DNA from: a virus
Reading direction: 5' to 3' (one strand)
DNA: 64,000 nt
IMG/VR virus record: IMGVR_UViG_3300027129_000004
Location: 1-64,000 of that record
A program made the position numbers and the translations under genes. The notes beneath the pieces were generated by a model. The model saw only the letters and a list, made by a program, of their open reading frames with translations, was not told the origin of the DNA and ran no database searches. Shown here in pieces: positions 14,188-22,114 of the stretch. Position 1 is the stretch's first letter, and the number at the start of each line of letters is the position of its first letter.

Positions 14188-14369
14188 CTGAAAGAGCAAA
14201 AAGGATTATGAAAGCATACGAAGCAGAGGATACTTACAACTTTCCAAAGGATGGAGTTGCTGCTGCTATTCGTGAGATTGCTAATTGTTTTGAATGGGAT
14301 AGTTATGGTCTTGCCGAATTGAATGCTGACGATTTTATTGAACTTGCTGATGAATTGGAGGCACTATGA
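14184..14369 (+). CDS. MTERA/ELEAL-family small protein
   Basis: 61 residues: MTERAKRIMKAYEA, AAAIREIA, FIELADELEAL. First of three tandem paralogues. The final codons GGAGGCACT act as the Shine-Dalgarno of the next gene. Confidence 0.8.
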   Translation: MTERAKRIMKAYEAEDTYNFPKDGVAAAIREIANCFEWDSYGLAELNADDFIELADELEAL

Positions 14370-14566
14370 CTGAACGAGCACAAAGGATTATGGAAGCATT
14401 TTATCTCACTTTCGCAGATAAAAGACAAGATTTTATTATTGAAAAACTTAATGATGATGCGATTGCTAATGTTCTCCGTGAAGTCATCAACCAACTCCAA
14501 CAAAGTCCTGGTGTGATTATGTGTGCTGATGTGTTAAAATTGTGTGAGGAACTGGAGGCACTGTGA
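14366..14566 (+). CDS. MTERA/ELEAL-family small protein
   Basis: 66 residues, second tandem copy; NVLREVIN and LCEELEAL align with its neighbours. Confidence 0.8.
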   Translation: MTERAQRIMEAFYLTFADKRQDFIIEKLNDDAIANVLREVINQLQQSPGVIMCADVLKLCEELEAL

Positions 14567-14766
14567 CTGAAAGAGCAAAAAGGATTATGAAAGCATATCA
14601 AAGAGCAAAAGAAAAATCTGTTTACTATGATGAAGAATGTGTTTCTGCTGTTATTCGTGAGATTGTAAGTGAATTTGGATACTATCATGGTGATGATGAT
14701 TGTGGAAGATGGGTGGTTAGTTCCATAGACCTTATTGAACTTGCTGATGAACTTGAGGCACTCTAA
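14563..14766 (+). CDS. MTERA/ELEAL-family small protein (GTG start)
   Basis: 67 residues, third tandem copy, starting at GTG that overlaps the previous TGA. Shares MTERAKRIMKAY with the first copy. Confidence 0.8.
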   Translation: MTERAKRIMKAYQRAKEKSVYYDEECVSAVIREIVSEFGYYHGDDDCGRWVVSSIDLIELADELEAL

Positions 14767-14960
14767 TGATTTTAAATGAAGAAATTCTTGTTCTTGCTAA
14801 AACCTGTGGGTTTGATAGACACATAAGTAAAGCAACAAACGACATTTACTGGGAATGTGATGAAGAAGACCTTCTGAAGTTTGCTCTAATAATTCACGAA
14901 ATGGGTTATAATGAAGGTAGTTATGACACTTCAATCGTAATGGGAGATGAAAATGTATGA
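14766..14960 (+). CDS. MILNEE-family small protein, copy 1
   Basis: 64 residues. Nearly identical in its first 45 residues to the 21899 product (GFDRHISK...NDIYWECDEEDLLKFA). Both copies follow ELEAL-family genes, so the pair was duplicated as a block. Confidence 0.8.
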   Translation: MILNEEILVLAKTCGFDRHISKATNDIYWECDEEDLLKFALIIHEMGYNEGSYDTSIVMGDENV

Positions 14961-15184
14961 AAAACTTTGAAGAAATTGATTGGGCAGTTTTGTCTGTATT
15001 CTTTATTATAATCGTTGCTGCTACTTCTATCACCTATAGTGAGCAACAACAACGAGCACTCTTTCAACAAACATACAATAAGAACTTGGAGTGTCGTCAA
15101 GCACTCAAAGACCAAACAGTAGGAAGAGTGAATGAGATTTGTGGAGAAGTTCCACAAATCAAAGATTTTGTTGGGAGAAACTGA
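14957..15184 (+). CDS. Small membrane-anchored protein
   Basis: 75 residues with a membrane helix at about 10-26 and a soluble tail containing two Cys. Coupled to both neighbours. Confidence 0.7.
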   Translation: MKNFEEIDWAVLSVFFIIIVAATSITYSEQQQRALFQQTYNKNLECRQALKDQTVGRVNEICGEVPQIKDFVGRN

Positions 15185-15185
15185 A

Positions 15186-15380
15186 ATGTATAGTAATGAT
15201 GATAATTTGTGGGGACTTATTCTTTTATTCGGTTTTTGTTTTTCTCTTGTGGGTATGTTGCTATTTGCTGACGGACAAGGATACAAAAAAGGAGTGAATG
15301 AAACTCTTGTTTTGTGTATGGAGAACCCAAAAGATTGTAAAATTAAGTATGATTATTTGAAGTTGGAGAACCAGAAATGA
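15186..15380 (+). CDS. Small membrane protein with CxxNPxxCKxKYD motif
   Basis: 64 residues: membrane helix (about 9-28) then LCMENPKDCKIKYDYL. Paralogue of 4672. Confidence 0.75.
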   Translation: MYSNDDNLWGLILLFGFCFSLVGMLLFADGQGYKKGVNETLVLCMENPKDCKIKYDYLKLENQK

Positions 15381-15526
15381 TTGAAAACAAACAACTCACA
15401 GAATATCTCAAAGAAGTTCTCAATCCTCCTGATAATGTAGAACTCTCTGTTTATGATGAAGATAATAATGAAAAGGATTTGTCTAATGGTATTGTAAATG
15501 TTTGGATAGAGGAGAACCAAAAATGA
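15377..15526 (+). CDS. Small acidic protein
   Basis: 49 residues, acidic, ATGA-coupled to the preceding and following genes. No family recognised. Confidence 0.65.
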   Translation: MIENKQLTEYLKEVLNPPDNVELSVYDEDNNEKDLSNGIVNVWIEENQK

Positions 15527-15774
15527 ACCTCACACGAATAATCTTTGATAAGTGGAAAATCTGGATGACCATTCCAAAGGACACTCTGGAGTGTGCTCTC
15601 ACATATAGAGAAAGTTTGGGGTTTTATGATTGGTATGTTATGGATTTCTGGTATTGTCTCAACCACGATTGGTATAAAATAAACAACAAAATGTATGCTT
15701 ATACTGGTTGTGATAAACCATATGTAGAACCCAGAGATTTTTATGATTATGAAGAGTATTGGAGTGAGAAATGA
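15523..15774 (+). CDS. Aromatic-rich hypothetical protein
   Basis: 83 residues with about one fifth Trp/Tyr/Phe. ATG 15523 is chosen because it overlaps the previous TGA. Confidence 0.7.
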   Translation: MNLTRIIFDKWKIWMTIPKDTLECALTYRESLGFYDWYVMDFWYCLNHDWYKINNKMYAYTGCDKPYVEPRDFYDYEEYWSEK

Positions 15775-15974
15775 TTAAACCCCTCTACGAACTACAAAAT
15801 AATCTAAACTGTTGGTGTCAAAAATGTTGTGAAGAACAGACAGGGCATCAACGTATGTTTAGAATGGTTCTGTGCCCTACTTGTGGTAATAAAAGATGCC
15901 CCAAAGCAACCGACCATAAGTTAGAATGCACGGGTAGTAATGAACCAGGACAGAAAGGGAGTGTGTACCAGTAG
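15771..15974 (+). CDS. Zinc-ribbon-like phage protein
   Basis: 67 residues. Cys clusters CWCQKCC and CPTCGNKRCPKATDH, then CTGSNEPGQ, suggest a zinc-binding knuckle. The segment CPxCGNKRCPxAxxHxxxCTGSNxPGQ is familiar from many phage hypothetical proteins. Function unknown. Confidence 0.85.
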   Translation: MIKPLYELQNNLNCWCQKCCEEQTGHQRMFRMVLCPTCGNKRCPKATDHKLECTGSNEPGQKGSVYQ

Positions 15975-15975
15975 A

Positions 15976-16022
15976 AGAACTGGCACAGTAGGCATCCAGA
16001 GTGGTCTGTGATGCCTTATAAT
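15976..16022 (+). promoter_or_regulatory. Promoter cassette
   Basis: AGAACTGGCACA then TATAAT at 16017-16022. Confidence 0.6.
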
Positions 16023-16046
16023 AGTAGGACAAACAAAGGAACTCCA

Positions 16047-16220
16047 ATGACTATCCAACAATCAATTGAACAACTTTCAAGTGCCGTAGTTACATATGGA
16101 GATTCAATCATCAAAATAGTTGAACTTATAAACAAACAAAATAATCAAATTGATTATCAATCTGCTCAAATCAATAAACTACAAAAAGAACTCCAAGAAC
16201 TCAAATCTAAACTCCAATGA
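16047..16220 (+). CDS. Small coiled-coil protein
   Basis: 57 residues; the C-terminal half (INKQNNQIDYQSAQINKLQ and following) has heptad spacing. Good ribosome site AAAGGAACTCC. Confidence 0.75.
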   Translation: MTIQQSIEQLSSAVVTYGDSIIKIVELINKQNNQIDYQSAQINKLQKELQELKSKLQ

Positions 16221-16372
16221 CCGAACTTCAAACAAAAGTTTTCAATGCCGTCAAATCAGGAACTACTGACGAAGAAAAGACATTTCTTGCTATTGACGCA
16301 CTGAGAATGTGGTATTTTGAGCAGGGGTATTTTGCTCGTGCTTATAGTCTTGAATCGGAGAACCCACAGTGA
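16217..16372 (+). CDS. Small hypothetical protein
   Basis: 51 residues, helical. Ends SENPQ, encoded by a GGAGAACCCACAG junction like that at 11876. Confidence 0.65.
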   Translation: MTELQTKVFNAVKSGTTDEEKTFLAIDALRMWYFEQGYFARAYSLESENPQ

Positions 16373-16578
16373 TTACCGACGAACAAATCCTTCAAATTGC
16401 GTCTGAACATCTTTATGTTCTTACTTCTGTGAATGAATGGTGTGGAGAGAATGAAGACCTCTTGAACTTTGCCCGAGCAATCTACGAAATTGGTAATGAA
16501 AATGGTTGGGAAAGTCGTGCTGATGCTGAATACCTGAACTCATCTTATCCAACTGGACTTGTAGGAGACCCACAATGA
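16369..16578 (+). CDS. TDEQIL-family small protein, copy 2 (GTG start)
   Basis: 69 residues. DLLNFARAIYEIGNENGWES and YLNSSYPT match the 13214 product; GLVGDPQ at the end repeats the GGAGACCCACA junction. Confidence 0.8.
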   Translation: MITDEQILQIASEHLYVLTSVNEWCGENEDLLNFARAIYEIGNENGWESRADAEYLNSSYPTGLVGDPQ

Positions 16579-16745
16579 CTCTTGTAGCAATCTTTTATCA
16601 TCACTCTAACAATCTTCCTATTGTGATGGAAGTATCTTCAACTGAAAAGTTTCGGGATTGTTGTGATACAATTCCAACTGACTGGGCATACCTAATGAAT
16701 AAGGAAACTGGAGAAATTACATACACTTATAGGAATAAACTATGA
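16575..16745 (+). CDS. Small hypothetical protein
   Basis: 56 residues, beta-like start (TLVAIFYHHSNN). ATGA overlaps on both sides. Confidence 0.65.
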   Translation: MTLVAIFYHHSNNLPIVMEVSSTEKFRDCCDTIPTDWAYLMNKETGEITYTYRNKL

Positions 16746-16915
16746 TTAAAATCAGTAAAACTTACCATCTTACACTCACCGAAGACCAAGCAAAAGAACT
16801 CTACGAACTTCTACGAACTGAAAAGGATAGTGGATGTCTAACACCGGATAAAGAACTGGTGCTTGTTTATCACGAACTCAAAAACCTCTTTGGTACTTAT
16901 GGTGGTGTGAAATAA
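16742..16915 (+). CDS. Small hypothetical protein
   Basis: 57 residues, helical middle with Leu/Glu repeats (EDQAKELYELLRTEK). Followed by a 60-bp gap. Confidence 0.65.
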   Translation: MIKISKTYHLTLTEDQAKELYELLRTEKDSGCLTPDKELVLVYHELKNLFGTYGGVK

Positions 16916-16974
16916 AAAAACCAGAACCTCCAAAATCCCGACTTATCCGTGAAGATTTTTTACCATATGAACCA

Positions 16975-17184
16975 ATGAAAAACTATCGCATTAAAAAAGT
17001 AACTGATGATGACGGAACAAGATATTTTCCACAAGTAAAGCATTTGTTTTGGTGGCATAATCTCATTTATTCCTCTCCTTATAATGGTGATGGTGGATTT
17101 TCGACACTTGAAGAAGCAACATATGCCATTCAAAAATTAAAGAAAAAAGAAAAGAGTGTAGAATACATTTACGACCTAGATTAA
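16975..17184 (+). CDS. NKYRIKK-family protein, copy 2
   Basis: 69 residues: YRIKKVTDDD...YFPQVKHLFWWHN...VEYIYDLD. The preceding 57 bases are open in the same frame (reading EPPKSRLIREDFLPYEP) but have no start codon, so they may be the leftover end of a lost gene. Confidence 0.8.
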   Translation: MKNYRIKKVTDDDGTRYFPQVKHLFWWHNLIYSSPYNGDGGFSTLEEATYAIQKLKKKEKSVEYIYDLD

Positions 17185-17186
17185 TT

Positions 17187-17399
17187 ATGAATAAGTATCG
17201 TATTAAAAAAGGAACTTATGGTGATGTTATTCGGTATTATCCGCAAGAAAAGTTTTTGTTCTGGTGGCATAATACCGTTGAACCTTCTTTTGATGGTGGG
17301 TATTCTACTTTGGAACAAGCACAAGAAGCACTTTGTTCTCGTATCAAAAAATCTGTGGTAGAATATATTGACTTTGACCCAGAGAGGGACTGCAAATGA
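17187..17399 (+). CDS. NKYRIKK-family protein, copy 3
   Basis: 70 residues, tandem paralogue of 16975 with YYPQEKFLFWWHN and VEYIDFD. Confidence 0.8.
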   Translation: MNKYRIKKGTYGDVIRYYPQEKFLFWWHNTVEPSFDGGYSTLEQAQEALCSRIKKSVVEYIDFDPERDCK

Positions 17400-17623
17400 C
17401 TGAACAACGCAAACTATGCAAAGATTGTCTCTACTATGAGAAGAATTGGTTAGGACATCTTTTTGGGAGTAACTATTTTGATAAATGTTACAATCCAATC
17501 ATAACTGGTGATTTGGTGACTGGAGACAAAAAAGGTGAGTATTGTGGAGTTGCCAGAAATCTTGAGATGTATTGTGGTAGAGGTGGTAAGCATTTTGAGC
17601 AACTGTGGGGGGATAAAAAATGA
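17396..17623 (+). CDS. Cys-containing hypothetical protein
   Basis: 75 residues: CKDCLYYEKN...KCYNP...YCGVARN...YCGRGGKHFE. Five or more Cys suggest a zinc or disulfide fold; this CxxC...CxNP...C pattern is familiar from phage proteins of unknown role. Confidence 0.8.
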   Translation: MTEQRKLCKDCLYYEKNWLGHLFGSNYFDKCYNPIITGDLVTGDKKGEYCGVARNLEMYCGRGGKHFEQLWGDKK

Positions 17624-18030
17624 CTGCCAATTACAAACAACTTGCTGAAGACCTTTACGATGCTCTAAAAAGATTGAAAAATTTGATGGATGATGCAAAT
17701 GGTAGTCCTATCAATAGATATGGAGTTAGTATGTCTCTTGCTGATAAAGTCATTCAAAAATACGAACAAGAAACCAGAGGAACTGGAAGAACTACTGTTC
17801 TTTATCACAAAGCAATCACAGAAGCACTTGAAAATCCTGGTAAGAGTGTGGAGTTTATTGACCATTATCCTCATACCTGGAGTGGTGCTAGTTTTCACAG
17901 AGAAAGATTAGAAAAGATTATCAATAAACTGGGTTATAATATTGTGGTTTCAACGAAGGGACAAGCACAAGTATTTCTTTACAATAAGTTTGTGGCAGGA
18001 CACTTGAAGAACTGGCATAGGTGCCCTTGA
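17620..18030 (+). CDS. Hypothetical protein with GTGRTT motif
   Basis: 136 residues. The N-terminal 50 are helical; GTGRTTVLYHKAIT is a Gly-rich loop followed by a helix, reminiscent of a phosphate-binding loop but not a classical Walker A. The last 11 residues are translated from the promoter cassette that follows (GGACACTTGAAGAACTGGC), so the original stop appears to have been lost or shifted. Confidence 0.75.
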   Translation: MTANYKQLAEDLYDALKRLKNLMDDANGSPINRYGVSMSLADKVIQKYEQETRGTGRTTVLYHKAITEALENPGKSVEFIDHYPHTWSGASFHRERLEKIINKLGYNIVVSTKGQAQVFLYNKFVAGHLKNWHRCP

Positions 18031-18055
18031 AATCTGGTGCCCTTTGTCGTATAAT
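18000..18055 (+). promoter_or_regulatory. Promoter cassette
   Basis: GGACACTTGAAGAACTGGCATA, a direct repeat of GGTGCCCTT/GGTGCCCTTT, and TATAAT at 18050-18055. Confidence 0.6.
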
Positions 18056-18076
18056 AATCTTACAAACATAAAACGA

Positions 18077-18238
18077 ATGAACCACGCACTTATTCTGCTT
18101 CTTGCTAATCTAACTTCTGTTGCCTGTGTGATTGGAGGAATCATTCTTGCTCTTCACGGGATTGCTGGTTGGGGATGGTTTCTCTTTATGTCTGGTTTGC
18201 TTTATACTTCTTATAGTTCTTCTAAAACTACTGATTGA
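18077..18238 (+). CDS. Small two-helix membrane protein
   Basis: 53 residues with hydrophobic segments about 4-24 and 28-43. The in-frame TTG upstream overlaps the -10 box and is rejected as start. Confidence 0.7.
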   Translation: MNHALILLLANLTSVACVIGGIILALHGIAGWGWFLFMSGLLYTSYSSSKTTD

Positions 18239-18240
18239 TT

Positions 18241-18456
18241 ATGACTGAACCACCAGATTGTTTGGGTGTTGTTGGTAAATGTACCGATTGTGAAAATCCT
18301 GTGTTAGAATACCTGTGTAATCAATCTCTTTTGGAAGTGCGACCAGAAAGTAAAAACTTTGACTATTGGTTTTCTTGTAGTAATATTCTATGTAAAAATC
18401 ATAGTGGTGGAGGTTCTTATGGATATTATTATGATGATTGGGTGGATGTGAAATGA
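18241..18456 (+). CDS. Small Cys-rich protein
   Basis: 71 residues; CLGVVGKCTDC...CNQ...CSNILCKNH is a possible zinc site. Gly/Tyr-rich end. Confidence 0.7.
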   Translation: MTEPPDCLGVVGKCTDCENPVLEYLCNQSLLEVRPESKNFDYWFSCSNILCKNHSGGGSYGYYYDDWVDVK

Positions 18457-18722
18457 AATCCTTCAACATTAATACCAACGTCAAGATTCGTCTCACGAAG
18501 TTCGGTAAAGAACTTCATAAGAAACAGTGGGAAGATTTTTGGAACTCTCACGGTAAATTGGATAAGTTTCCTTATGAACCACCTAAAGAAGATGAAAATG
18601 GATACTGTGAGTTTATAATGTGGGACTTGATGAATAAGTTTGGTTCTTATTGTGTATTGGGATGTGAGTTGCCTTTTGAGACTGTGATTCTTATTGAAGA
18701 TAAGGATTTGAAAGATGCCTGA
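18453..18722 (+). CDS. Conserved phage hypothetical protein
   Basis: 89 residues: NTNVKIRLTKFGKELHKKQWEDFW and GYCEFIMWDLMNKFGSY; a pattern I recall in several tailed-phage genomes without known function. Confidence 0.8.
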   Translation: MKSFNINTNVKIRLTKFGKELHKKQWEDFWNSHGKLDKFPYEPPKEDENGYCEFIMWDLMNKFGSYCVLGCELPFETVILIEDKDLKDA

Positions 18723-18807
18723 ATTTGTTATGATTGTTTTGATTGTTTATATGGGAGGTTCTATGTTTTTGGGACTACTTGAATACTTTATGGATAGAAA
18801 GAAATGA
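18715..18807 (+). CDS. Very small membrane protein
   Basis: 30 residues, one hydrophobic helix and a Lys/Arg end. Overlaps both neighbours, which supports it despite its size. Confidence 0.5.
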   Translation: MPEFVMIVLIVYMGGSMFLGLLEYFMDRKK

Positions 18808-18938
18808 CTGAACCAACCGACGAACAAATTGATGAACTCTGGGATGAGATTGGAGGGTATTACAATCTTTATCCTGAAGTTAGAAATACTATTCGTGAAG
18901 CACTCAATCGTTGGGGAAATGTGGAGATTGAAGAATGA
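18804..18938 (+). CDS. Small acidic protein
   Basis: 44 residues, acidic, ATGA overlaps at both ends. No family recognised. Confidence 0.6.
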   Translation: MTEPTDEQIDELWDEIGGYYNLYPEVRNTIREALNRWGNVEIEE

Positions 18939-19294
18939 AATGTAAATACTGGGATTGTGGATGGTGTTATGCACCAGAGAATGTAGAAACCAACGCAACT
19001 CAAGGTGGGTGCTTTGAACCTGAATATTGTCCTTATACTAAACAAATGACTAACCAACAACCTCCTGATATTATTGAAATTGGTGGTGTAAAGTATCAAC
19101 GAGTAGAAGAACCAAAACCACCGACACTTTATGAGGCATTACATGAAGTGTATTACGGGACAAATTATGTTCATAAGGAAGAGATTTGTGGTGTGGTGGA
19201 AAGATGGTTGCCTGCTGAAGTGATTGAAGATGGTGAGGATTATAATAATGGTTGGAATGATTGTCTGAAACTTATGCGTGATAAAATTAAATGA
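18935..19294 (+). CDS. Hypothetical protein with GWNDCL end
   Basis: 119 residues: a Cys-rich N-terminus (CKYWDCGWCYAPEN...CFEPEYC), a linker, and a helical end CGVVERWLP...YNNGWNDCLKLMRDKIK. The helical end is shared in style with 20325, 21245 and 28525. Confidence 0.75.
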   Translation: MKCKYWDCGWCYAPENVETNATQGGCFEPEYCPYTKQMTNQQPPDIIEIGGVKYQRVEEPKPPTLYEALHEVYYGTNYVHKEEICGVVERWLPAEVIEDGEDYNNGWNDCLKLMRDKIK

Positions 19295-19431
19295 CTGACT
19301 ACACTCTAATGGAACTGGAACTTATCTGTGAGGAAGTCGCAAAACTTCCAAGAACCACAGACACTTCCTATGTGCCCCCCGATGTGTTAGAATTGGTGGA
19401 ACAACGGATTTGGGATTATTGCCACAAATGA
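19291..19431 (+). CDS. Small hypothetical protein
   Basis: 46 residues, acidic, helical. ATGA overlaps at both ends. Confidence 0.6.
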   Translation: MTDYTLMELELICEEVAKLPRTTDTSYVPPDVLELVEQRIWDYCHK

Positions 19432-19637
19432 CTGAACTTCTTAAAACTCCAATAAGATATGTGGTAGATATTCAAAATAAAAAAATTTCTCTTCATCAAG
19501 AAGAGGACTTTGAAGTATTATCTTTTAATACTATTGATGAGTTTATGTATGCTCTAACAGATATTCGCAAAACAAACAACATTATCTGGTATGTAATTCC
19601 ACCAGGATTGATTGACCCCCCTATTAAGGTGAACTGA
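19428..19637 (+). CDS. Hypothetical protein
   Basis: 69 residues starting MTELLKTPIRYVVDIQ. ATG 19428 overlaps the previous TGA. No family recognised. Confidence 0.7.
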   Translation: MTELLKTPIRYVVDIQNKKISLHQEEDFEVLSFNTIDEFMYALTDIRKTNNIIWYVIPPGLIDPPIKVN

Positions 19638-19638
19638 A

Positions 19639-19788
19639 ATGACTAAACACGAGATTGGTGAAACAATTGGATTTTATATTTTTGTGGGATTGATGGGTTG
19701 GGCACTTGTGTCTTTATTTCCTCTTACTTGGGGGCAGGCACTCATAATCTCTTGGATGTTTAACAAACTTATTGATGTATTAGAATGA
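19639..19788 (+). CDS. Small membrane protein
   Basis: 49 residues with a hydrophobic segment from about residue 9 to 30. ATGA overlap with the next gene. Confidence 0.65.
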   Translation: MTKHEIGETIGFYIFVGLMGWALVSLFPLTWGQALIISWMFNKLIDVLE

Positions 19789-19970
19789 CTTCTATTCTCC
19801 AACAATACACTCTTGAAGATTTTGTAAAATGTCGTAATCAAAAAGAGTGGGTTTGTGATAATTGTATGAAATGTGGTGATAGAGATTGTTGCTCTGGAAA
19901 TCACATTATGTTTAGAGTTCCTAAAACTGATGATTGTCTTTGTTCTATTTGTATGAGTGGATTGAAATGA
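19785..19970 (+). CDS. Small Cys-rich protein
   Basis: 61 residues with CDNCMKCGDRDCC and CLCSIC; probable zinc-binding micro-domain. Function unknown. Confidence 0.75.
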   Translation: MTSILQQYTLEDFVKCRNQKEWVCDNCMKCGDRDCCSGNHIMFRVPKTDDCLCSICMSGLK

Positions 19971-19978
19971 AACCCTTT

Positions 19979-20137
19979 TTGGGAGAAGAAATGACTTACG
20001 AAGTTCAAACTTGGGATGATGCAGATAAAACTGTGTATTATGAAACCGTAAAGGATGCTATTGATTATGAGAATGCTCGTGATATAATTGTAGAGAAGTA
20101 TCCAAATCGTAAAGTAATTGCTGTGATTAGAAAATGA
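19979..20137 (+). repeat. 159-bp exact duplication, copy 1
   Basis: Base-for-base identical to 23155-23313. The unit contains a ribosome site, a whole 48-codon gene and its stop. Confidence 0.95.
19991..20137 (+). CDS. MTYEVQTWDD protein, copy 1
   Basis: 48 residues. An in-frame ATG at 19967 would add 8 residues and overlaps the previous stop, but the duplicated unit begins at the GGGAGAAGAA just before 19991, so that start is preferred. Function unknown. Confidence 0.8.
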   Translation: MTYEVQTWDDADKTVYYETVKDAIDYENARDIIVEKYPNRKVIAVIRK

Positions 20138-20328
20138 ATTTACTTGAAACACTTGAATACTTTCTCACAGAAACCGCAGCAGATATGGATGGTTTGTCTT
20201 GGGAAATCCGTGAGGAAACTAACTTTGAGGACAACAACATAGACCATTTGACTGAATGTTATGATTTCAATAAAGAACTTTATGATAATCTCAAACAAAT
20301 CAAATCCATTATTGAGAAACTGAAATGA
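20134..20328 (+). CDS. Small helical protein, paralogue of 22111
   Basis: 64 residues: LSWEIREETNF...LYDNLKQIKSIIEKLK, the same ending as 22111. Asp/Glu-rich. Confidence 0.75.
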   Translation: MNLLETLEYFLTETAADMDGLSWEIREETNFEDNNIDHLTECYDFNKELYDNLKQIKSIIEKLK

Positions 20329-20765
20329 CTGAAATTCAAACTGAAATGACTGAAATTCAAAAAGTAAAAGCAGAAATCAAAATGCTTGAGAAGAAACTCT
20401 CATTCTTGGAGGAACTGGAAAAAACAAAATCACCAGTAGAAGAAGCATTCAAAAGAGTTTATGGTAGGTATCCTGTGACTGATATTGCCGATACTTGTTG
20501 GGATGGTTCAACTTGGACGAATTTTGAGCAGGGTTATAATGCTGCTTATGAAGAGAAAGTATCACAAGAACCAGAAGAAGAACCAGAAGAACTCAAAACT
20601 CTTCATCAATTATTTCATGAAACAGTATGGATTGTACCTGATTGTGATGAGTTTTGTGAAATTGTAAAAGAATGGATGTCTCAATACACTCATAATGTGA
20701 TGACTGGAGAATACTTGAAAGGATATGAAGAATGTCTTACTGTTTTGGGAGAAAATTTGAAATGA
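20325..20765 (+). CDS. Hypothetical protein of the VEEAF...GYNAAY / GYEECL type
   Basis: 146 residues. Its start is a 21-bp tandem repeat (ATGACTGAAATTCAA twice, so two possible starts). A coiled-coil N-terminus leads to VEEAFKRVYGRYP...FEQGYNAAYEE and then EIVKEWMSQY...KGYEECLTVLG. The modules recur at 27174 and 27713. Confidence 0.8.
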   Translation: MTEIQTEMTEIQKVKAEIKMLEKKLSFLEELEKTKSPVEEAFKRVYGRYPVTDIADTCWDGSTWTNFEQGYNAAYEEKVSQEPEEEPEELKTLHQLFHETVWIVPDCDEFCEIVKEWMSQYTHNVMTGEYLKGYEECLTVLGENLK

Positions 20766-21085
20766 CGAAACAAGAACTCAAAGAACTTATCACCCCAGAG
20801 TTTCTTTCTACACTTCATAGTGCTGTGGAATGTTGTGGTTGGGATGTTGATGCGATGGAGTATAACATAGGACAACCAGTAAAACCTTCTGGGGATAATC
20901 TACCGTATCCTTATATATCTTCCTACATTCATAATCCAAAACAATCTAATTGGACTTGTTATATGTTTGGTGGTAGTCCTGGTTGTGGAATTGCTTATAC
21001 TCCACAAGAAGGACACGTTCCTAATAGGTTTGTGAGGTTTATGATGAAACTTTGTTTTGATTGTACTTGGGTAGAGGAGAAATGA
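20762..21085 (+). CDS. Hypothetical protein, related to 23310
   Basis: 107 residues with CWDGDAMEY-like and GGSPGCGIAY segments and the end RFMMKLCFDCTWVEEK, which aligns with RYFTRMLLDFTWNDK of the 23310 product. Confidence 0.75.
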   Translation: MTKQELKELITPEFLSTLHSAVECCGWDVDAMEYNIGQPVKPSGDNLPYPYISSYIHNPKQSNWTCYMFGGSPGCGIAYTPQEGHVPNRFVRFMMKLCFDCTWVEEK

Positions 21086-21258
21086 AATACAACAGACCTA
21101 TGAACTTCTTTGAGAAAATCCAAGTTGGTTGGTGGTGGATTGGAGAAATCTTTGATGAATGGTGCTATACTATGAGAAGTGAAGACGGAGAGTTCTTTAA
21201 CTATCTTCAAAGTGATTATGTCCGTTATGAACAGGAAATGTATTATGACCACAAATAA
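21082..21258 (+). CDS. Small Trp-rich protein
   Basis: 58 residues: MNFFEKIQVGWWWIGEIFDEW. ATGA overlap with the previous gene and 14-base overlap with the next. Confidence 0.7.
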   Translation: MKYNRPMNFFEKIQVGWWWIGEIFDEWCYTMRSEDGEFFNYLQSDYVRYEQEMYYDHK

Positions 21259-21472
21259 AGAAAAAGCAGAAGAACTCCTAAAAGTTATTTGTAAAAGTGA
21301 AGCACACAATACTGCTTGGATGCTTCAAGAGGTTCTTCAACACCTTCGTAAGCAACTATCAGGACAAAATCCTGTTGATTTTAAGGATGAACTAAATGTG
21401 ATGTATGTTCTTGGTTATGATGACTGCTTAAAGGATATTGATGGTATTTGTGATGAATTGGAGTTGCTATGA
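21245..21472 (+). CDS. Small helical protein with GYDDCL end
   Basis: 75 residues, ends MYVLGYDDCLKDIDGICDELELL, bridging the GYxxCL and ELEAL families. Confidence 0.75.
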   Translation: MTTNKEKAEELLKVICKSEAHNTAWMLQEVLQHLRKQLSGQNPVDFKDELNVMYVLGYDDCLKDIDGICDELELL

Positions 21473-21675
21473 CGAATACCGCATACCAAATCTGGGAAAC
21501 ATTCAAAGCAGAATTGATTGTTGAACCCACCGATGATATGAAACAAGCACTAGCATCTTCTATTCGTGTGATTTCTTCTATCATTCATAGAGATGGAATT
21601 ATTGACCAAGAACCCTTGTTTATTCATATTGCTGATGAACTGAATGAATATGCTGATGAATTGGAGGCATTATGA
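21469..21675 (+). CDS. MTERA/ELEAL-family small protein
   Basis: 68 residues: AYQIWETF, ALASSIRVISSII, ELNEYADELEAL. Second cluster of this family; followed by another copy. Confidence 0.8.
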   Translation: MTNTAYQIWETFKAELIVEPTDDMKQALASSIRVISSIIHRDGIIDQEPLFIHIADELNEYADELEAL

Positions 21676-21899
21676 CTGAAAGAGCACAAAAAGTATGGGA
21701 TACTTACATCAACGGATATTCAGAAGCACTAATGACCCCTGTGGAGAATTTTTCTACTTATTTGGATAAGGATAGTAGAAAAATTCTTGCTTCTGTTATT
21801 CGTGCTATTGTAAGTGATTATGAGACTTGGGAAGATGGAACTTATATGGTAAAATCCAAGGATATTCTTGAGATTGCTGATGAATTGGAGGCACTCTAA
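21672..21899 (+). CDS. MTERA/ELEAL-family small protein
   Basis: 75 residues: MTERAQKVWDTY, LASVIRAIVSDY, ILEIADELEAL. Its GGAGGCACTCTAATG end serves the next gene. Confidence 0.8.
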   Translation: MTERAQKVWDTYINGYSEALMTPVENFSTYLDKDSRKILASVIRAIVSDYETWEDGTYMVKSKDILEIADELEAL

Positions 21900-22114
21900 T
21901 GATTTTAAATGAAGAAATCATCAAACTTGCTAACACCTATGGGTTTGATAGACACATAAGTAAAACAACACACGACATTTACTGGGAATGTGATGAAGAA
22001 GACCTCTTGAAGTTTGCCCGAGAACTTTATGATGAAGGTTATACTAAAGGTTTCAAAGTGGGGCACGATGCTGGTTGGGAATTAAATGAAGAAGTATCAC
22101 GCAAAGGATTATGA
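21899..22114 (+). CDS. MILNEE-family small protein, copy 2
   Basis: 71 residues; same N-terminal 45 residues as 14766, then a different end (GYTKGFKVGHDAGWELNEE). Confidence 0.8.
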   Translation: MILNEEIIKLANTYGFDRHISKTTHDIYWECDEEDLLKFARELYDEGYTKGFKVGHDAGWELNEEVSRKGL

